Source: Struthio camelus (taxonomy: Eukaryota > Chordata > Aves > Struthioniformes > Struthionidae). Taken from it: a stretch of 64,000 bases of DNA. Within the stretch, counting starts at the first letter, position 1. Each line of letters begins with the position of its first letter. The stretch covers positions 25,652,997 to 25,716,996 of the forward strand of contig NC_090953.1 of assembly GCF_040807025.1 (NCBI RefSeq), read 5' to 3'. The notes beneath the pieces were generated by a model that ran no database searches, had not been told where the DNA came from, and saw only the letters and a program-made list of their open reading frames with translations. Both the position numbers and the translations under genes were made by a program. Shown here piece after piece: positions 22,801-34,320 of this stretch.

Positions 22801-25800
22801 CCCTGCTTGAGCAGGGAGGTTGGACTAGATGATCTCCAGAGGTCCCTTCCAACCTAAACGATTCTGTGTGATTCTGTGAAGAGACGGCCTGGGGAAACTG
22901 CACGCCCCTCTCTCCTTAACAGCGTCAACAGGTGAAGAGGGAAGTGTTATATCCCACCCAGGTCATTAGATGAGTGGCATCTAATGGGCGTTTTATGCCA
23001 GAATCTATTTTATCAGGGCGCTTAATTCAGCAACTCATTATGAACTTTGATCTGCTGATGCTCACCGTATATATAGCTGGCATGACAACACAAGCAGCAG
23101 TGACACTGCTGCAGAACAATTCCATCACATCAGAATAGCTTTAAATGCATTGTAATCAGGCGGCTATATACATTTCTTTAGCAATAAAGCACATAGGCAG
23201 CAAGTATAGCAGGGAAAGCTTAGTCCAGTTTGGACCTGTCATGAAGAAGTATTTCTCCTCACAACCATAAGATGTGGGGTATAAATACAGTAGCAGCCAA
23301 TGGCACCCATTAACGGAGAGAGATTCCTCAGCATTGTTGCCCTTTCAAGCAGACATTTGCTTTTAGGCGTTTTAAACTATTAAGGCATAAGCATCACTGA
23401 AAGACCAACAGTTCAGCCAAAACACACTTCTGAACACTTCTAGGCTCCTCAAGTTCACGGTCCCAGTGTTTTAATTCCTATTATCACGTGTATTAAAATA
23501 GGCCCCTCTTGGCTTAACCATGGTGATAAGAAAGAAGCCACTGAATATGTTAATGTTAGAGACAAAGTAACTCTTCATGTAAATCAGAAACTGCCTGACT
23601 TTGGTAACTTGAGCAGGAGAAGCTGGGTTTAAAGCCCACAAAGCTTAGCATAGCCCCGCTGAAAAACAGGTTTACGCTTCATCAGAATAAATATCCTGTG
23701 GGAAATAAGTTTGCTCACCAAGTTTGACAGAAGTTTTCATGGCTGTGCCTGCCACCTGGATTTATTACAGCTTTAAGCCAACTGCACTAAGAAACTGCTG
23801 CTGCTCAAGTAGAGGTTAAATCAGACTGTCGCCAATACGGCCAGCACTGAGCCAGTGGCAAGAGTCATACCTGAGCACAGGGAACGCTCTGCGCTACAGG
23901 GATATATTCAAAAAAACAAACAAAAGAAATCCCCCACACAGAAGGGGGCTATGCACATCTCTCACCAGTGACTTTATAGGACCCTTTTAACATTTGTTTT
24001 TACTTTGCATAAGAGTGCCTCCATTTCAGAGATCTTCCTCTCAAGTAAGAAAAGCTCACAGATGTTTCTTTTCTTACACTTCACAAAAACATGGCTAGGA
24101 AGCTGAGAAGAACAGGCTGGGATTGACACATTGGAGGGGGAGGCACACATGCATTTGTGTAGAAAGACTGTCAGAAGCCTGCAATAGGAGGGGAAAAGCT
24201 TTCTGTATCTTCTCGCTTAGCCCTTCTGTCACCAGCAGTTACACACTTTCAAAGACTTTCTCACGCACCCAAAGCTAGCAAGGTTTTTCACTTAAAAAAA
24301 CCTAATGCAACAGCCTACTGTTCCAAAGGCAACATAACTGCATGGATTAACAGAACCAGTTCTCCCGGTTCTTTGGGAATTAAGTTTACACAGCCTATCT
24401 TGGGCAGCTGATTTTACTTTTTATTTCTGTGCATTAAAATAGAGTTAGTGAGATCCTGAGAAAAGAAGCTGTTCCTGTGAATCAGCAGCCCAGAATTCTT
24501 TGGAACATGCTCAAAGCAAAATCCTATTTATGCAACAAATGTTCAGTTTTACTTCACCCCTGCACAATCCCCCAGCCATGCTATCAGAGCCAAAAAACTC
24601 ACCAGGCTGTCTTTTACACCTAACTGCCTAAATCATCAGCTCTCAAGCCTTGGGCTCCGTTTCAGTCAATTTTAGCCTCAAGGACCAGCTTCCACTCAGT
24701 AACAATTCACTGTGCACAAGATTTTCCAATTCAGTTATGCTGCTCAAGTGTCCTGAGGAGGACAGGAGGGAGGCCTCTACATATTGGCAGTGGAAGGAGA
24801 AAGGATGTTATGATCTATTCTAGCCAAGCGACTCTAGAAACTCATGTATGCAGCCTAGCGTTGGCATGCGCTACACCTGCAGACTCCTGCCAAGTTTGCT
24901 AGCCAGAGCACGTACTTCAGTTCAAAGCTCATGCTGGCTGCACAGCACCAACTCTGACCGCTATTTCATTCCCAGTTCTACAATAAAGCCCCCTGGATAA
25001 AGAGCTGAACATTAGTTTTTGTTATTTTGTGTGTTATGAGACTTAGAGGGAGCCTCAACTGCTTAATTTATAATGCTGTAATATACAAGTACTGTGCTGC
25101 ATATTCTGAAGGAGGCAGACTCGTACAGAAAGGTCATCTCTAACTAGAGCAGCTCATATAGTTGGAAAAAGTACTTAAGCTTTTGGGTCCAGGTGCCTTT
25201 CCAGGTCATACTGAAGCACGCTGGCTGAAAAGCCCAGCCTGCTGCAACTGCAGCACCACTAACGTGAGAGGGGGTCCCCTCAGTAGCCCGCTCAGTAGCC
25301 TCAGAGGGAGTCTCAAGACTCAGAGAAAGTCCCAGCAACGCATGCCTGAGGCTACAGTTTTAAATACAGGGCACCACAATCTTCACAACGAAATGAACTA
25401 TGTTAAGGAAGAGGCTGATTCTCTGACAGGTTCTGGTAGCAAACTAGATCCTGCCAGCAATAAACTCTGCAAAGAATTACATTCCTACTTCTGGGATGCA
25501 TCTATCTAGACACCTCCTCCACAGGCTGCAACCCCTGCCTGTACACCACTGCCAACAGCTTCTGTGCTAATGGAAGGCCATACTGAAGTCAAATGCTTCA
25601 AAGCCTCGAAACTGTGATCCTCTCCAACAGCATCTTCTCCACGCTGAGTCTATTTTCTGCTTTTGATCTTGTCCAGTGTGTACACAGTGCTTGATAAAGA
25701 CTAGCCTGCAAGAGTTAAAGTTGGCTCCATTTCATACCCCTTTAATATCTGTGACAATTCAGCTCAACAGCATTAAGATGATGTTACAGTATTCTGAAAA

Positions 25801-28800
25801 TGTTAAGAGGCTACACACGGTACAGAGACTGACATTTATATAACTACTTATTGTAGTCACAAGGTAAGCAGGTGAAGCACATGCTAAAAATTCACTAAGC
25901 TGGCGCTAAAGAAAACCTCTGTCAACAGACAAAAGCGACACTGGTCTCCAATTCTCTCAAGCATATTTCAGGAGGAGACTTTCATAACTGTGACCTGAAA
26001 AGGCCTGCATCTTTTCATCATATAAAGTCTGGATGCCTCCCACAGTATAATTAAAAGCAAGTCTAACACCTATGACAACACTTCTGTCTGAACAGCCAAA
26101 TTTGCAAGCTTAGCAATGAATTTAGGCTACCTCCTCTGACAGCACTCCATTCCCTAGCTTGCAGAAAGCAGCCTCTATCCCAGAAGGGAGATAGATGCGT
26201 GCCACTAGAATATAACACAGAAAAGTTGTGCGAGCACCGATTACTCTGGAGAAAGGAATGGTCAATTCTCCTCATCTGAAAGCTAAAAGACTCCTTAAAA
26301 TAAGGAAGGCCACAAAATGACGGGTTTAGATATATTTACTCCTAAAGTAGTCTGCCGATGCAAACATTTTATTAGCTTCTCTCATCCTGTGCATATTCTA
26401 AAAATATTCCAATTCTCTCAATGGATGGCAGCCTCCCCCTTTTTTGAAGTCAGGAGAGTTATTCTGTGCATCTATTCAGGCAGTTCCTAGGCGCTGACGG
26501 CTTTGCCTTCCGGACTAGGGCACAGGAAGAAGCTTATCAACCATTTACTCCTCAGAATTTCACCTTTCTGCTTCCCACTTCCTCCTTCTGCAACACACTT
26601 CGGTTGCTTCACGCGTTGATAACGTTGGCTCTGCACACAACAGCAGAAGCAGACCTCCAGGAATGAGATGAGTCAATTTTTGTTGCAGACCTATGAGAAA
26701 AGGTCTTTTCTTTCTTAGGAAGCAGGTGATATTTAGACAAAAGAGCTGCGTGCAGTTCAGTGATATGCCAACAAGATCACTGAAATTTCCCCATTTATTA
26801 CTTTGGACTAGTTTGTATTTATCCCCCACCACCTGCAAAAAACAAACATGGCTGTAACACAACTACAGGTCATTATTCCAGGTATTAGATCATTCTCACC
26901 TTATATATCAGAGCTGAAAGAGAAGGATCCCTGCTACCCCCTCGCCCACCGGGGATCTTCGACAGTGGGTGAGGGGCATCAGGAGCACCACAGAGGCCCT
27001 GGAACAATGTGCCTGCAGCACTGCAGCTGGGGACAGTTACTCAAAGGTAAGATACTACTGCAAGAAGAGAGAGAACACAAGGTTACATTAGCAGGATCAA
27101 GTTTCTGATGCTACAACTTCTCATGACAACTCGAAGACATTTGTATTCCTGCTCCTCCACTGCACATCAGAGGCAGCTATCAAGCCTTTTAGTGCCTGGA
27201 CTTCTATATTAAAAACACTTACAGCCCAAGCTTTGTTGCATCAGAAAATGGTAGTGTTTTGTTTGAAACAGAGAAGGGGATTTGTAGTGAAGAACTGAGA
27301 GAGTGCTGAGCAACCTCATGCTAATAAGGGACACCTGGAAGACTGCCAGCAGCAGATGGCTGGAAACGCATGACCAGATGAGCACACATTTTCTATAGAC
27401 AAATATCTACAAATAGATCAACAGGATCCAGAAGGAGGAGGTTTAAGTTTCACGTTTTCAAAGTGAGGAGGAGTGAAAGGGCTAGTTTTTTCAGATATCT
27501 TGAACATATTGTACAACATCTGAACTGACATTTTCAAAGACAAATGAAACATCATACAAGCGTCCTTCAGCCCAACCCCGCCCGCATCTTACAAGTTCAC
27601 CCCACAGACTTTGCCTCAAGATCTACTTTTAAGAACTTGACACAAGAAAAAAAGTTTCCCTCAGTTTGTAAGTTTTCTTGGATCTCCTGCACATGGTTGA
27701 TTAGGATCACTTTGAAAGTAGGCTTTAATACATACTCCAGCTTTTAGGAAGCCCATGAAAGCAAATTATTTTACTTCCGGAGCATTGCTTCCTTTTATCA
27801 GGACCACAAAAACTCTTTGCTGAGGCACAGCATAGCAGCAGTATTCCTCTAACAAAGCCTGCAAAAGCAAGGCAAAAAAACCCAGTCTTTCTTCAGTGTT
27901 CCTGTTATGAACTACACCAGCACAAAGCTAGGTAAACACCACTTTTTCCACAACTTCCCTGAAAAATCAAGGCAAATGCAAAGGTTTTCAATAAGCACAG
28001 CGAGTGAGGAACAAGACTGTAAGTGACAGCCTCCATATAAGTATCCACAACTCACTCTCTGTCCTAAAACTTTCCACGCGAGTTGTTTCCAAGGCAATGC
28101 TTGCTCCAGTCCTCCCCTCTTCCTGCCCCTTCCATGAACTAGACAGTCTTAATTATCAAAAGGTTAAGTACTGAGTCACACTATCAAAAATCACTTGAAC
28201 CTCCTCTGCAGTATGCCAGAACATATACCAATAGTCTGCAAATGAACTACTGAAACATTTATGAATGCCAAAAAATAACTTCAAAATGCAGTTAAAAACA
28301 GAACACTTAAATGCTAAGATCTTGGCTATCCATCTCATACTGAAATAATCTTTCTACAGGAAGCACAAATATTCTTCCTCCACATATTTCCTCCTCCTCC
28401 AGGTTTGCTAGACAGTGTTCTTCAGTGGTGTTCCCATGTGGCCATGGCCTACGGCAGGCTCTGCTTGTAGAAAGGACTGTTTTAAACACACTAGGAAAAG
28501 ATATTAAGCAGTTGTATTGAAGATGTCTCAGGGCAAAATCCTTTATACACATGCTCAGTTGTGTTTTGTATTAATATAGTCCTTCCTCACGACATCACTG
28601 GGGCTATCAATGGACTAGTGTGCATTCAGTAGTAGTGGATGTGGAGAGGCATGACAAAGCACTTTGCTGTGCAATTCCCCACCCCCAGAAAGCTGTTGGC
28701 AGCTTTGTTATTCCCTTCCCTCCTCCCTCACCCCACAGTCAACAATGTACTATTGATAGCTCTCTCCAACTTGTGGCCAATGCATCAAGAAGCTGGATAA

Positions 28801-30735
28801 TGAAGTGTAGTTGTGGGAAAAAAAAGAGGCAGTAGTTTTCATGCAAAGCAGTTCAAGACACTTCCCAGTTTTCCTTCCTCCGGCACATGCACAAGTCAAA
28901 ACACAAGACCCCTTCAACCGCAAGCTGAACCCTCCTTGCAACACTGGGGCTTTGCTAGTCTCCAAAGCCTAGCCCAGACCTGCACACTACCTCTATCCTC
29001 CCAAAACTGCAGGGCTACAGCCAGCCAGGGGCCTAAAAGCAGCACACTGCCAGCTTAGGCAGGGGCAGTACCACCAGAAGGTAACACAAAGAAGGTAAAC
29101 TGGAAAAGGTTTTGCTTCTTCCAGATGCATATTAGCAGCAGTCCTGGAAAAAACTTCACACAAGTGTCAAACTCCAACCATCTGAAGAAGTCTCATCCCT
29201 TGCTGCCTCTGCTACACACATGCAAGCAGTCCATCATGATTCTGGTCTGGAAGATCCATGTATAGCTTAAAATTAGGATTACCCTCCCATCTGCTCTAGT
29301 CTCTCCCCTCTTCTAAGAGGCTGCTTTCCTTCAGCCAGGCAGCTTAGTTTAAAATAAAATTAATTTAGACCACTAAGGTCCTTTCACTAAAGGATTTCCC
29401 AAGTAAAAGCTTCCCGACCAACTCCCACCTGAAATGAGCGCTGTTACCAAGCATACATTTTTAGCCACTTTGTATAATTTCAACCTGTCAAGCTTTCAGC
29501 AATTTTAACTCTGTGCCTCCCCCTAGGAAGCACAAAGTCAATAGTTTTGAGCCTAGTCCCAACTGCTCTTCAGTATGCCTACGGATCCTTCACACATGAA
29601 GCTCCTGGCCAGGGCTGCTTTCAACCCATGACAACAATGGGTTGAACAACTTTGGGTCTGGAAAGCTACGGTTGTTCAGAGGAGAGGAGAAAGAAAAAAA
29701 CCAAAAAACAGCACTTGTGCCAGATGGAGAGACCTGCAAGCTCCCATGGCACTACAGAAATAATTTTTTTTTTCTAAACAGGCTCTTAAGAAGCAGCTGA
29801 ACATAGCCCAGAACAAGAAGTTACTATGCAGTTTACCACTGCAAGCCATATAGTAAGGAATCTTATTTGATGAGTAGCTAGTATGCAATAATCTTAAGAA
29901 TACAGCACAGCTCAAGTATCTGCTCTACATGCAACAGCCAAGAAACAAGGCCGTCTTAGACACGTTCTCCAGGCTCTTATCTACACAGTTTGATAGAGAC
30001 TCAGGAAATGACACTTTCTAGACTGTAAACTAGGAACAGACAGACATAATTTGGTCAGTTGGGGGGGGGGGGGAAGGGAAGAGAAAAAACACACAACTTG
30101 AAAACACCAGCAAGCAAGTTCATGACTGCTGAAAATCAACCCGCCAGGAAAAATACTGGATCTTTTCATTACAGATGCTGGGAAATTGCTTCCCTTCCGA
30201 GGACAAAAACCCCTTCTCGGTGTAAATACTTACTAGCAAGAGGTGCTCAGCCACTCTCTCCCGAGGAGGCACTCCCCAGGCAAGGCACGGTGCCCCCCTC
30301 CCCCGAGGGATGCCGCCCCTGGACGCAGCCCCCCCAGCCCGGGGCTACCTGCAACAGTGCTGCGCTCCAGCCGGTTTCCCCCATCCGACCTAATTCAGGG
30401 GCGCCAGCAGGCTCGCAGAAAGCACCCCAAACCCGCGGGGGTGTGTGTGTGTGGTGGCTTACGGAGGTCTCAGGTAGCAGGGAGCGAAGCGACGCCGCCC
30501 CCCCGTGAGGCGGGAGAGGCAGCCGCCCTTCTGCCGCCGCTGCCCGCAAGCATCGCCCCCAGAAACGCCTGGCCGGGCCCAACGGCCGCCCCCAACGGCC
30601 GCCCGCGCGCCGCCGCTCCGAGGGCCCCGGCGGGAAGCCGGGGCGGCCCCGCCGCACGGCGGGCGGGCCGGCCGGGGCTGCGCGTGGGGGGGAAGCCGGC
30701 CTCGCCGCCCCGCACCTGTCCTGGGTGTTTATCAT
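16723..30735 (-). CDS. OAZ2: OAZ2, ornithine decarboxylase antizyme 2 (complete, +1 frameshift, five exons)
   Basis: Coding exons on the minus strand are 30735-30716, 27057-26900, 20723-20548, 18795-18710 and 16856-16723. All junctions are GT-AG and phases agree once one base is skipped at the frameshift in exon 2. The product is 190 residues against 189 in human. It opens [20 protein letters not shown], shifts at CS|D, and continues through [62 protein letters not shown] and [12 protein letters not shown], all antizyme landmarks. Antizyme binds ornithine decarboxylase monomers, blocks dimerisation, sends the enzyme to the 26S proteasome without ubiquitin and restrains polyamine uptake. Translation depends on polyamine-stimulated frameshifting, a feedback loop. 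The start has A at -3. The C-terminus SSSDEE is slightly longer than human. Confidence 0.98.
16857..18709 (-). other. OAZ2: OAZ2 intron 4
   Basis: A 1.85-kb GT-AG intron. It contains copy B of the 87-bp duplicated sequence (17378-17464). Nothing else is recognised. Confidence 0.85.
17378..17464 (+). repeat. 87-bp duplicated sequence, copy B
   Basis: Begins agcacagctcggtgcatc and ends gtaagtccagaa. It matches copy A at 14535-14621 in the same direction, about 2.8 kb away. It lies within OAZ2 intron 4 and runs opposite to OAZ2 transcription. The unit contains aaattcataacggg followed by a donor-like gtaagt on the plus strand. Confidence 0.85.
18710..18795 (-). CDS. OAZ2: OAZ2 exon 4 ([18 protein letters not shown])
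   Basis: The 86-nt exon follows cttggcag (AG at 18797-18796) and ends at GTGAGA. It encodes [20 protein letters not shown] and FRKSREDR, part of the ODC-binding acetyltransferase-like fold of antizyme. Confidence 0.96.
18796..20547 (-). other. OAZ2: OAZ2 intron 3
   Basis: A 1.75-kb GT-AG intron. An AT-rich block at about 19490-19640 (GATCTAATTAAAC, TTTTAATTATAGCC) may be conserved noncoding sequence. No gene is seen in the rest. Confidence 0.85.
20548..20723 (-). CDS. OAZ2: OAZ2 exon 3 ([11 protein letters not shown] ... LADGSKEG)
   Basis: The 176-nt exon lies between acgtgcag (AG at 20725-20724) and the donor GTAAGT (20547-20542). It encodes [38 protein letters not shown] and [21 protein letters not shown] in part, the conserved antizyme core, and ends with two bases of a Gly codon. 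Confidence 0.97.
20724..26899 (-). other. OAZ2: OAZ2 intron 2
   Basis: A 6.2-kb GT-AG intron. It holds a CR1 LINE 3' end (22432-22878), a short TA run near 20958-20980, and otherwise unremarkable unique-looking AT-balanced sequence with no coding signal. Confidence 0.85.
22432..22878 (+). mobile_element. CR1 LINE, 3' end, well preserved
   Basis: This is a classic CR1 3' region. GGGCTGGAGCACCTCTC is followed by GTTCAGCCTGGAGAAGAG, then the end of ORF2 (residues such as [20 protein letters not shown], then [12 protein letters not shown]) to a stop at 22796. The short 3' UTR GGTTGGACTAGATGATCTCC leads to terminal ATTCTGTG repeats (22861-22878). It is 5'-truncated as most CR1 copies are, and inserted opposite to OAZ2 transcription. 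It is the best evidence for an avian or archosaur source. Non-LTR retrotransposon, not mobile in this form. Confidence 0.95.
26900..27057 (-). CDS. OAZ2: OAZ2 exon 2 with the frameshift site
   Basis: The 158-nt exon follows tcttgcag (acceptor AG at 27059-27058) and ends AAG|GTGAGA. Frame 0 (the ORF1 part) reads to LWCS and a TGA at 26981-26979. Frame +1 resumes with GAT GCC CCT CAC ([15 protein letters not shown]). 20 + 158 - 1 = 177 bases, exactly 59 codons as in human. Confidence 0.97.
26926..26976 (-). promoter_or_regulatory. OAZ2: Frameshift-stimulating RNA pseudoknot
   Basis: Directly 3' of the shift site, stem 1 pairs CCCCTCACCCAC (26976-26965) with GTGGGCGAGGGG (26949-26938), with a single A.C mismatch. 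Stem 2 pairs loop bases GATCCC (26957-26952) with GGGATC (26931-26926). This H-type arrangement matches the pseudoknot known for mammalian antizyme 1 and 2. Pairing is seen in the sequence; the stimulatory role is known for the family. Confidence 0.9.
26978..26984 (-). promoter_or_regulatory. OAZ2: Programmed +1 ribosomal frameshift site TCC-TGA-T
   Basis: On the minus strand the zero frame reads TGC TCC TGA and the shifted frame reads TCC (T)GAT GCC. This is the invariant vertebrate antizyme shift site. The TGA stop is bypassed at a rate that rises with cellular polyamines, so the site is the sensor of the feedback loop. Confidence 0.97.
27058..30715 (-). other. OAZ2: OAZ2 intron 1
   Basis: A 3.7-kb GT-AG intron. 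It contains a 13-base G run near 30061-30073 and, towards its 5' end, the CpG-island shoulder. No other gene or repeat is recognised. Confidence 0.85.
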
Positions 30736-31300
30736 CCTCGGCTCCGCTCGGCTCGGTCCGGCTCCGCTCAGGCCCCTCAGCACCTCCTCCCTCGCTCGGC
30801 GCCGCGCTCCGACTGACCCCGCGGGCCCGCGCCGCCCGGCCCCGCCCCCCGCACCGCCCCCCCCCCGCGCGCCGCCCGGCCCCGCCCCCGCGCGCCCGCG
30901 CGCCGGGCAGCCTGGGAAACCGCCGCCCCAAACAAAGGCGCGCGCCGCGCCACGCCCACTGCCCGCGCAGGCGCGCCGCGCCGTGCTCCCCTTCCCCCCT
31001 CCCCCCTCCCTTAGTGACGCCACCGCTGCGCGTGAATGGGGTGGTGGTGCGCGCGCGCGCGCGCTCGTGCGCGGTTGGGGCACGCGCTGCCCGCCGCTGG
31101 CCCCTCGGCGCCGACCGTTGAGGGCGGTTGGGCGCGGGCGGCCCCGCTGAGGGGGCCGAAGCCGGCCTGCGCCCCAGGCGGCCGTCCGGGTGGGCAGCCC
31201 CACAGGGCTGCCTCACTGCCCTCCTCTCGTGGGGCTGCCGGCTCCACCTGCGTGACCGTATGCGTGGGTGCGGTGGGTCCTCGAGGCCTGAGGCACCTGC
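30240..31300 (-). promoter_or_regulatory. OAZ2: OAZ2 CpG-island promoter
   Basis: Very CpG-dense sequence around OAZ2 exon 1, with GC-box-like GGGGCGGGGC on the minus strand, an alternating GC run (31050-31063) and no TATA box. Transcription is expected to start roughly 30780-30900 on the minus strand. The island extends upstream past 31200, so divergent initiation is possible, but no plus-strand gene is recognised there. Confidence 0.8.
30716..30735 (-). CDS. OAZ2: OAZ2 exon 1 coding part (MINTQD)
   Basis: Twenty coding bases: ATG ATA AAC ACC CAG GAC AG, then the donor GTGCGG. The codon context is GAGG-ATG-A, with A at -3. It lies inside the CpG island. The frame upstream lacks stops, but this reflects GC content. 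Confidence 0.95.
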
Positions 31301-31648
31301 CGTGCCTCGCAGCTATGTGGAAAGCCGGGGAGGCAGGCTCCAGGAGCAACGTCCAGCAGGCCCGACAGCTAAAAATAAAGCCTTTTGCAAGCATGTTGCG
31401 AGCGAGGAGCGTGCCATTCTCTGTCTCCGTGCGGACAGAGGCCCCAAGAAAGGACAAACGATGGCACTGTGGCAGGCAAATGAAGCGCTGCTACATCCCT
31501 CTTCACCGTGGAAGAGCCGGAGGGGTTCTTACATGGAAGGCTTTTGGGGGGGCTTTTTGGAGGATTTGTCTCCTGTTGAAATGGTGGGAGAAGAGGTTAG
31601 GGACCAAAGTGACTAAGTGAATGGCAATGAACTGTTGGGCACAGGTGG

Positions 31649-31669
31649 CGTCACTTCCGGCAACGTCAC
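31649..31669. promoter_or_regulatory. ETS and CRE-like site cluster
   Basis: GCGTCAC, CTTCCGG and ACGTCAC lie within 21 bp. An ETS core overlapping two CRE half-sites is typical of housekeeping promoters. It is about 900 bp upstream of OAZ2 exon 1. Role inferred only. Confidence 0.4.
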
Positions 31670-32834
31670 CAAACCGCTGGCTGTGGTGTGAAACGTCCTA
31701 CTTAAAATATGGTGCTGATGTTTAAAAGGTGGTCCGAGGAACTGCAGGCTAGTAACCCAGATGTGCAAGCGAGTAGGAGGTAGAATAAGGAAGAGAATTA
31801 ATGAACGCGTGGATAACGGCAAAGTTCTGCAGGGTCTTACGCTGAGCAGCGTGTTCCCAGAGCCGTTTGGGGTGGTAGAGATGAGGCCGGAGAGCTGGGC
31901 AGCCTGATTAAGCTGCAGGGTTCTGTGCTGCAGAGCATGGTGGATGCTGAGCATTGACGTGGCCGCAGAAAGCGAACGACTTGCTGGAAGAGAAGTCCCT
32001 GAGGGCTCTTAGGCACAAAGACTCCACGGGTGGCTCAGCGAGGTGGAGTACTGGAGATGTCTCATACCTGCTCGCCTGGTTTCATACTGCCCATATGCAT
32101 CTGCTGGTGTTCACAGGACACCAGAGCATATGGGCCTGGGCTGACCTGGCGTGAGCGCTCCGATGTGAGGTAGCAGCCTGAAGGGGAGCAGGCGAGCATG
32201 GCAGACCAAGGCACACAACACCTGGCGGGCTCGTGGACTCCAGGGTCTGACAGGCAGTGCTCAGGCTGGGCCTCCTGGTTCCCAGCGTAGCGACACTCAC
32301 TGTAGAAAGCTGGAATCCTGCCAAAGTCCAAGTTCAAACAGAGCCCATTAAATGGCCTTTCCCCCTTCCTCCGCGTTGAAAGTCCTGCTTGCAGCCGTAA
32401 TTCTATTTATATTACCCAGGAAAAGCGAGCTGAGACTTTCCCACAGTGCCTGCTTCTCAGGCGATTGTTGTTCGGGAAGCTGGAATGTACGCGATATTAT
32501 TTTTGTATGCCCCTGGGAAGCGTTTTATTGCGTGTCACTCCATGTCCCCATCTATGCCAAGGAAAAGTTTGCTAAGCACAAGTTCTCTGACTACTACTTG
32601 CAGCTCTCAAATGCTTTGCTGAGATGCCTCTGGTTTGGGTGGCTCTGCCTGTGCATGCCTGTTGGAAAGGGGTGTTGGTGGGGGTGGTGGGTGCTCTAAA
32701 AGAGTAGCAGTGCAGCTGTGTGGTGGGAAGACCTAATAGTGAAAAGGCTCCTAAGCTTGGTCTCATCTGGGCCTTGAAGCCAGGAATGAAATGTTGCTGA
32801 TCTCCCTTGTCTCATTACTGAACTCTGAGAGCAG

Positions 32835-32890
32835 CTGTCATGTTGCTTAATTGCTCTGTACCTCGGCGTTGCCATGTGTAGAAGAGAGAA
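32835..32890 (+). mobile_element. MIR-like SINE relic
   Basis: TGTTGCTTAATTGCTCTGTACC followed in part by a degraded CTCAG-TTGCC-ATGTGTAGAA resembles the MIR core (TTACTTAACCTCTCTGTGCC, then CTCAGTTTCC and ATCTGTAAAATG). Old and diverged. Confidence 0.4.
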
Positions 32891-34224
32891 GGCAATTATC
32901 CTGCTCAGAGAAGCAGGGGCTGATACTTACTTTCATCCTCGTTTTGCCAATGAAAAGTGCTGTTGCATTGCAAGTTGTGGGGGGCACAGAGATGCCACGT
33001 GAGGCTGGGAATGGCAGTTGAGTCTTACAGGGTCAGTGTTAGAGCTCTGTATTACTGCTAGTGGAGTTCAGCTAGCAGTTTTTTCCTTTCTTCTGCAGAC
33101 CCCATCAGGACAGGCTCTGGGCGGGGGTGACAGCTCTGAAGAGGATGCCTATCTCTTGATGGGCAGATGAGGAACCCAGAAAACAAGACACAGAAGCTAA
33201 ACGGGTACGGCAGCTCTGCTCTGACTCCTGCCATCTGCGAGATCCTGGCAAGCACGCACAAGTCTGTAATCCCCAGCACCTCTAGGACAGCCAGGTATTT
33301 TGCAGAACAATGAATTATGCTGCTTGGACTCCTTATTATGGCAGAGAGAAAGCCATGCCTGTTCGCTTCTTAGGCACTTGTCACCTGGCAACGGTATTTG
33401 TAGCACTTGTAGCGTTGAAGGCTTTTTCTTTTACCTTCTCTCCAAGGCCGTGCGCTGATTTAGTTCTCCCATTTACGGGCGTGAATTTCTGCCGCCCGTT
33501 GTTGCCTGCTGTGTATTTGCTGCCCATACTGTACAGCAGTGAGGATCTGCCAGGCATCGTCACAGTTTCCCCCCCCCCGCCCCCCGCTTTCAAAAGCCCC
33601 AAAGTTGCGCTTCTACTTGGATTCTGTCTCCGAGGGAGAGTGCACGGGGCAGGCCTGCTGTTAGCAATTGCAGTCTGTCCAGAGAGATGCCTAAAAAGGG
33701 GCTTCAGTTCAAAATCAGGCTATGCCTTGTTTCATCACAAGTAAAAGCAGTTTGCGGGCAGTTTCCGACCTCCGAGAGCTGTATGTATTAGTTCAGTGTG
33801 GGACCCTCTGCGGAAATCCGACAGAACTCTCGCTACAGTTCTGCCATGTCCACTCCTGGCCTGGAAATGCTATTTATGCTACAACGAGTCTGAGGTAGCT
33901 TTAGTGTCTCTGCTAATGAATGACTTTGTGTGCCGTGACGGTTGTTGGATTAGTTATTCCAAATTGCAGACATGGAATGGATGATGTCTACAACCTTTGT
34001 ATTTTAAAGGCTTGCGAGCACTAGCTGTGCATCTCCTAAATTACTCTTATCAATTGTTACGATCAATAACAGACTGCATAGCTCTTAAACAATACTTTGC
34101 ATCAGTAGATCCTACAGAGAAAGGTGATATCATTTTCCCCAGCTGAGAAATGCAGAACTAGAGCTTGTCTGCACGTGGCACCGGTGACCACTCATGGAAC
34201 TGGGTTCCTGCTGTGCTGGGGCTG

Positions 34225-34320
34225 GGCAGACACAAATTCAAAGGTAGTCCCAGCCTCAAGGAGCTGCCTGACTGTGAGACAAAAGACACTAAACGGAGAC
34301 AGGAGAGGACAAGATGACAG
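34225..34320. mobile_element. Ancient interspersed-repeat-like segment
   Basis: The segment GTCCCAGCCTCAAGGAGCTG followed by GTGAGACAAAAGACACTAAA resembles an old amniote repeat that reads 'agtccctgccccaaagagcttacaatctaa...gacaagacaga'. I cannot name the family with confidence. Confidence 0.3.

Noticed and set aside
30247-31203. 318-residue minus frame running in phase with the OAZ2 start
   Set aside because: The part upstream of MINTQD is low-complexity GC-rich sequence with no family match, and exon 1 ends at a conserved donor after 20 coding bases, so no long N-terminal extension is supported.
31036-31620. 194-residue plus frame divergent from OAZ2
   Set aside because: It begins in an alternating GC run, has no similarity to known proteins and no supporting splice structure; at most a noncoding transcript.
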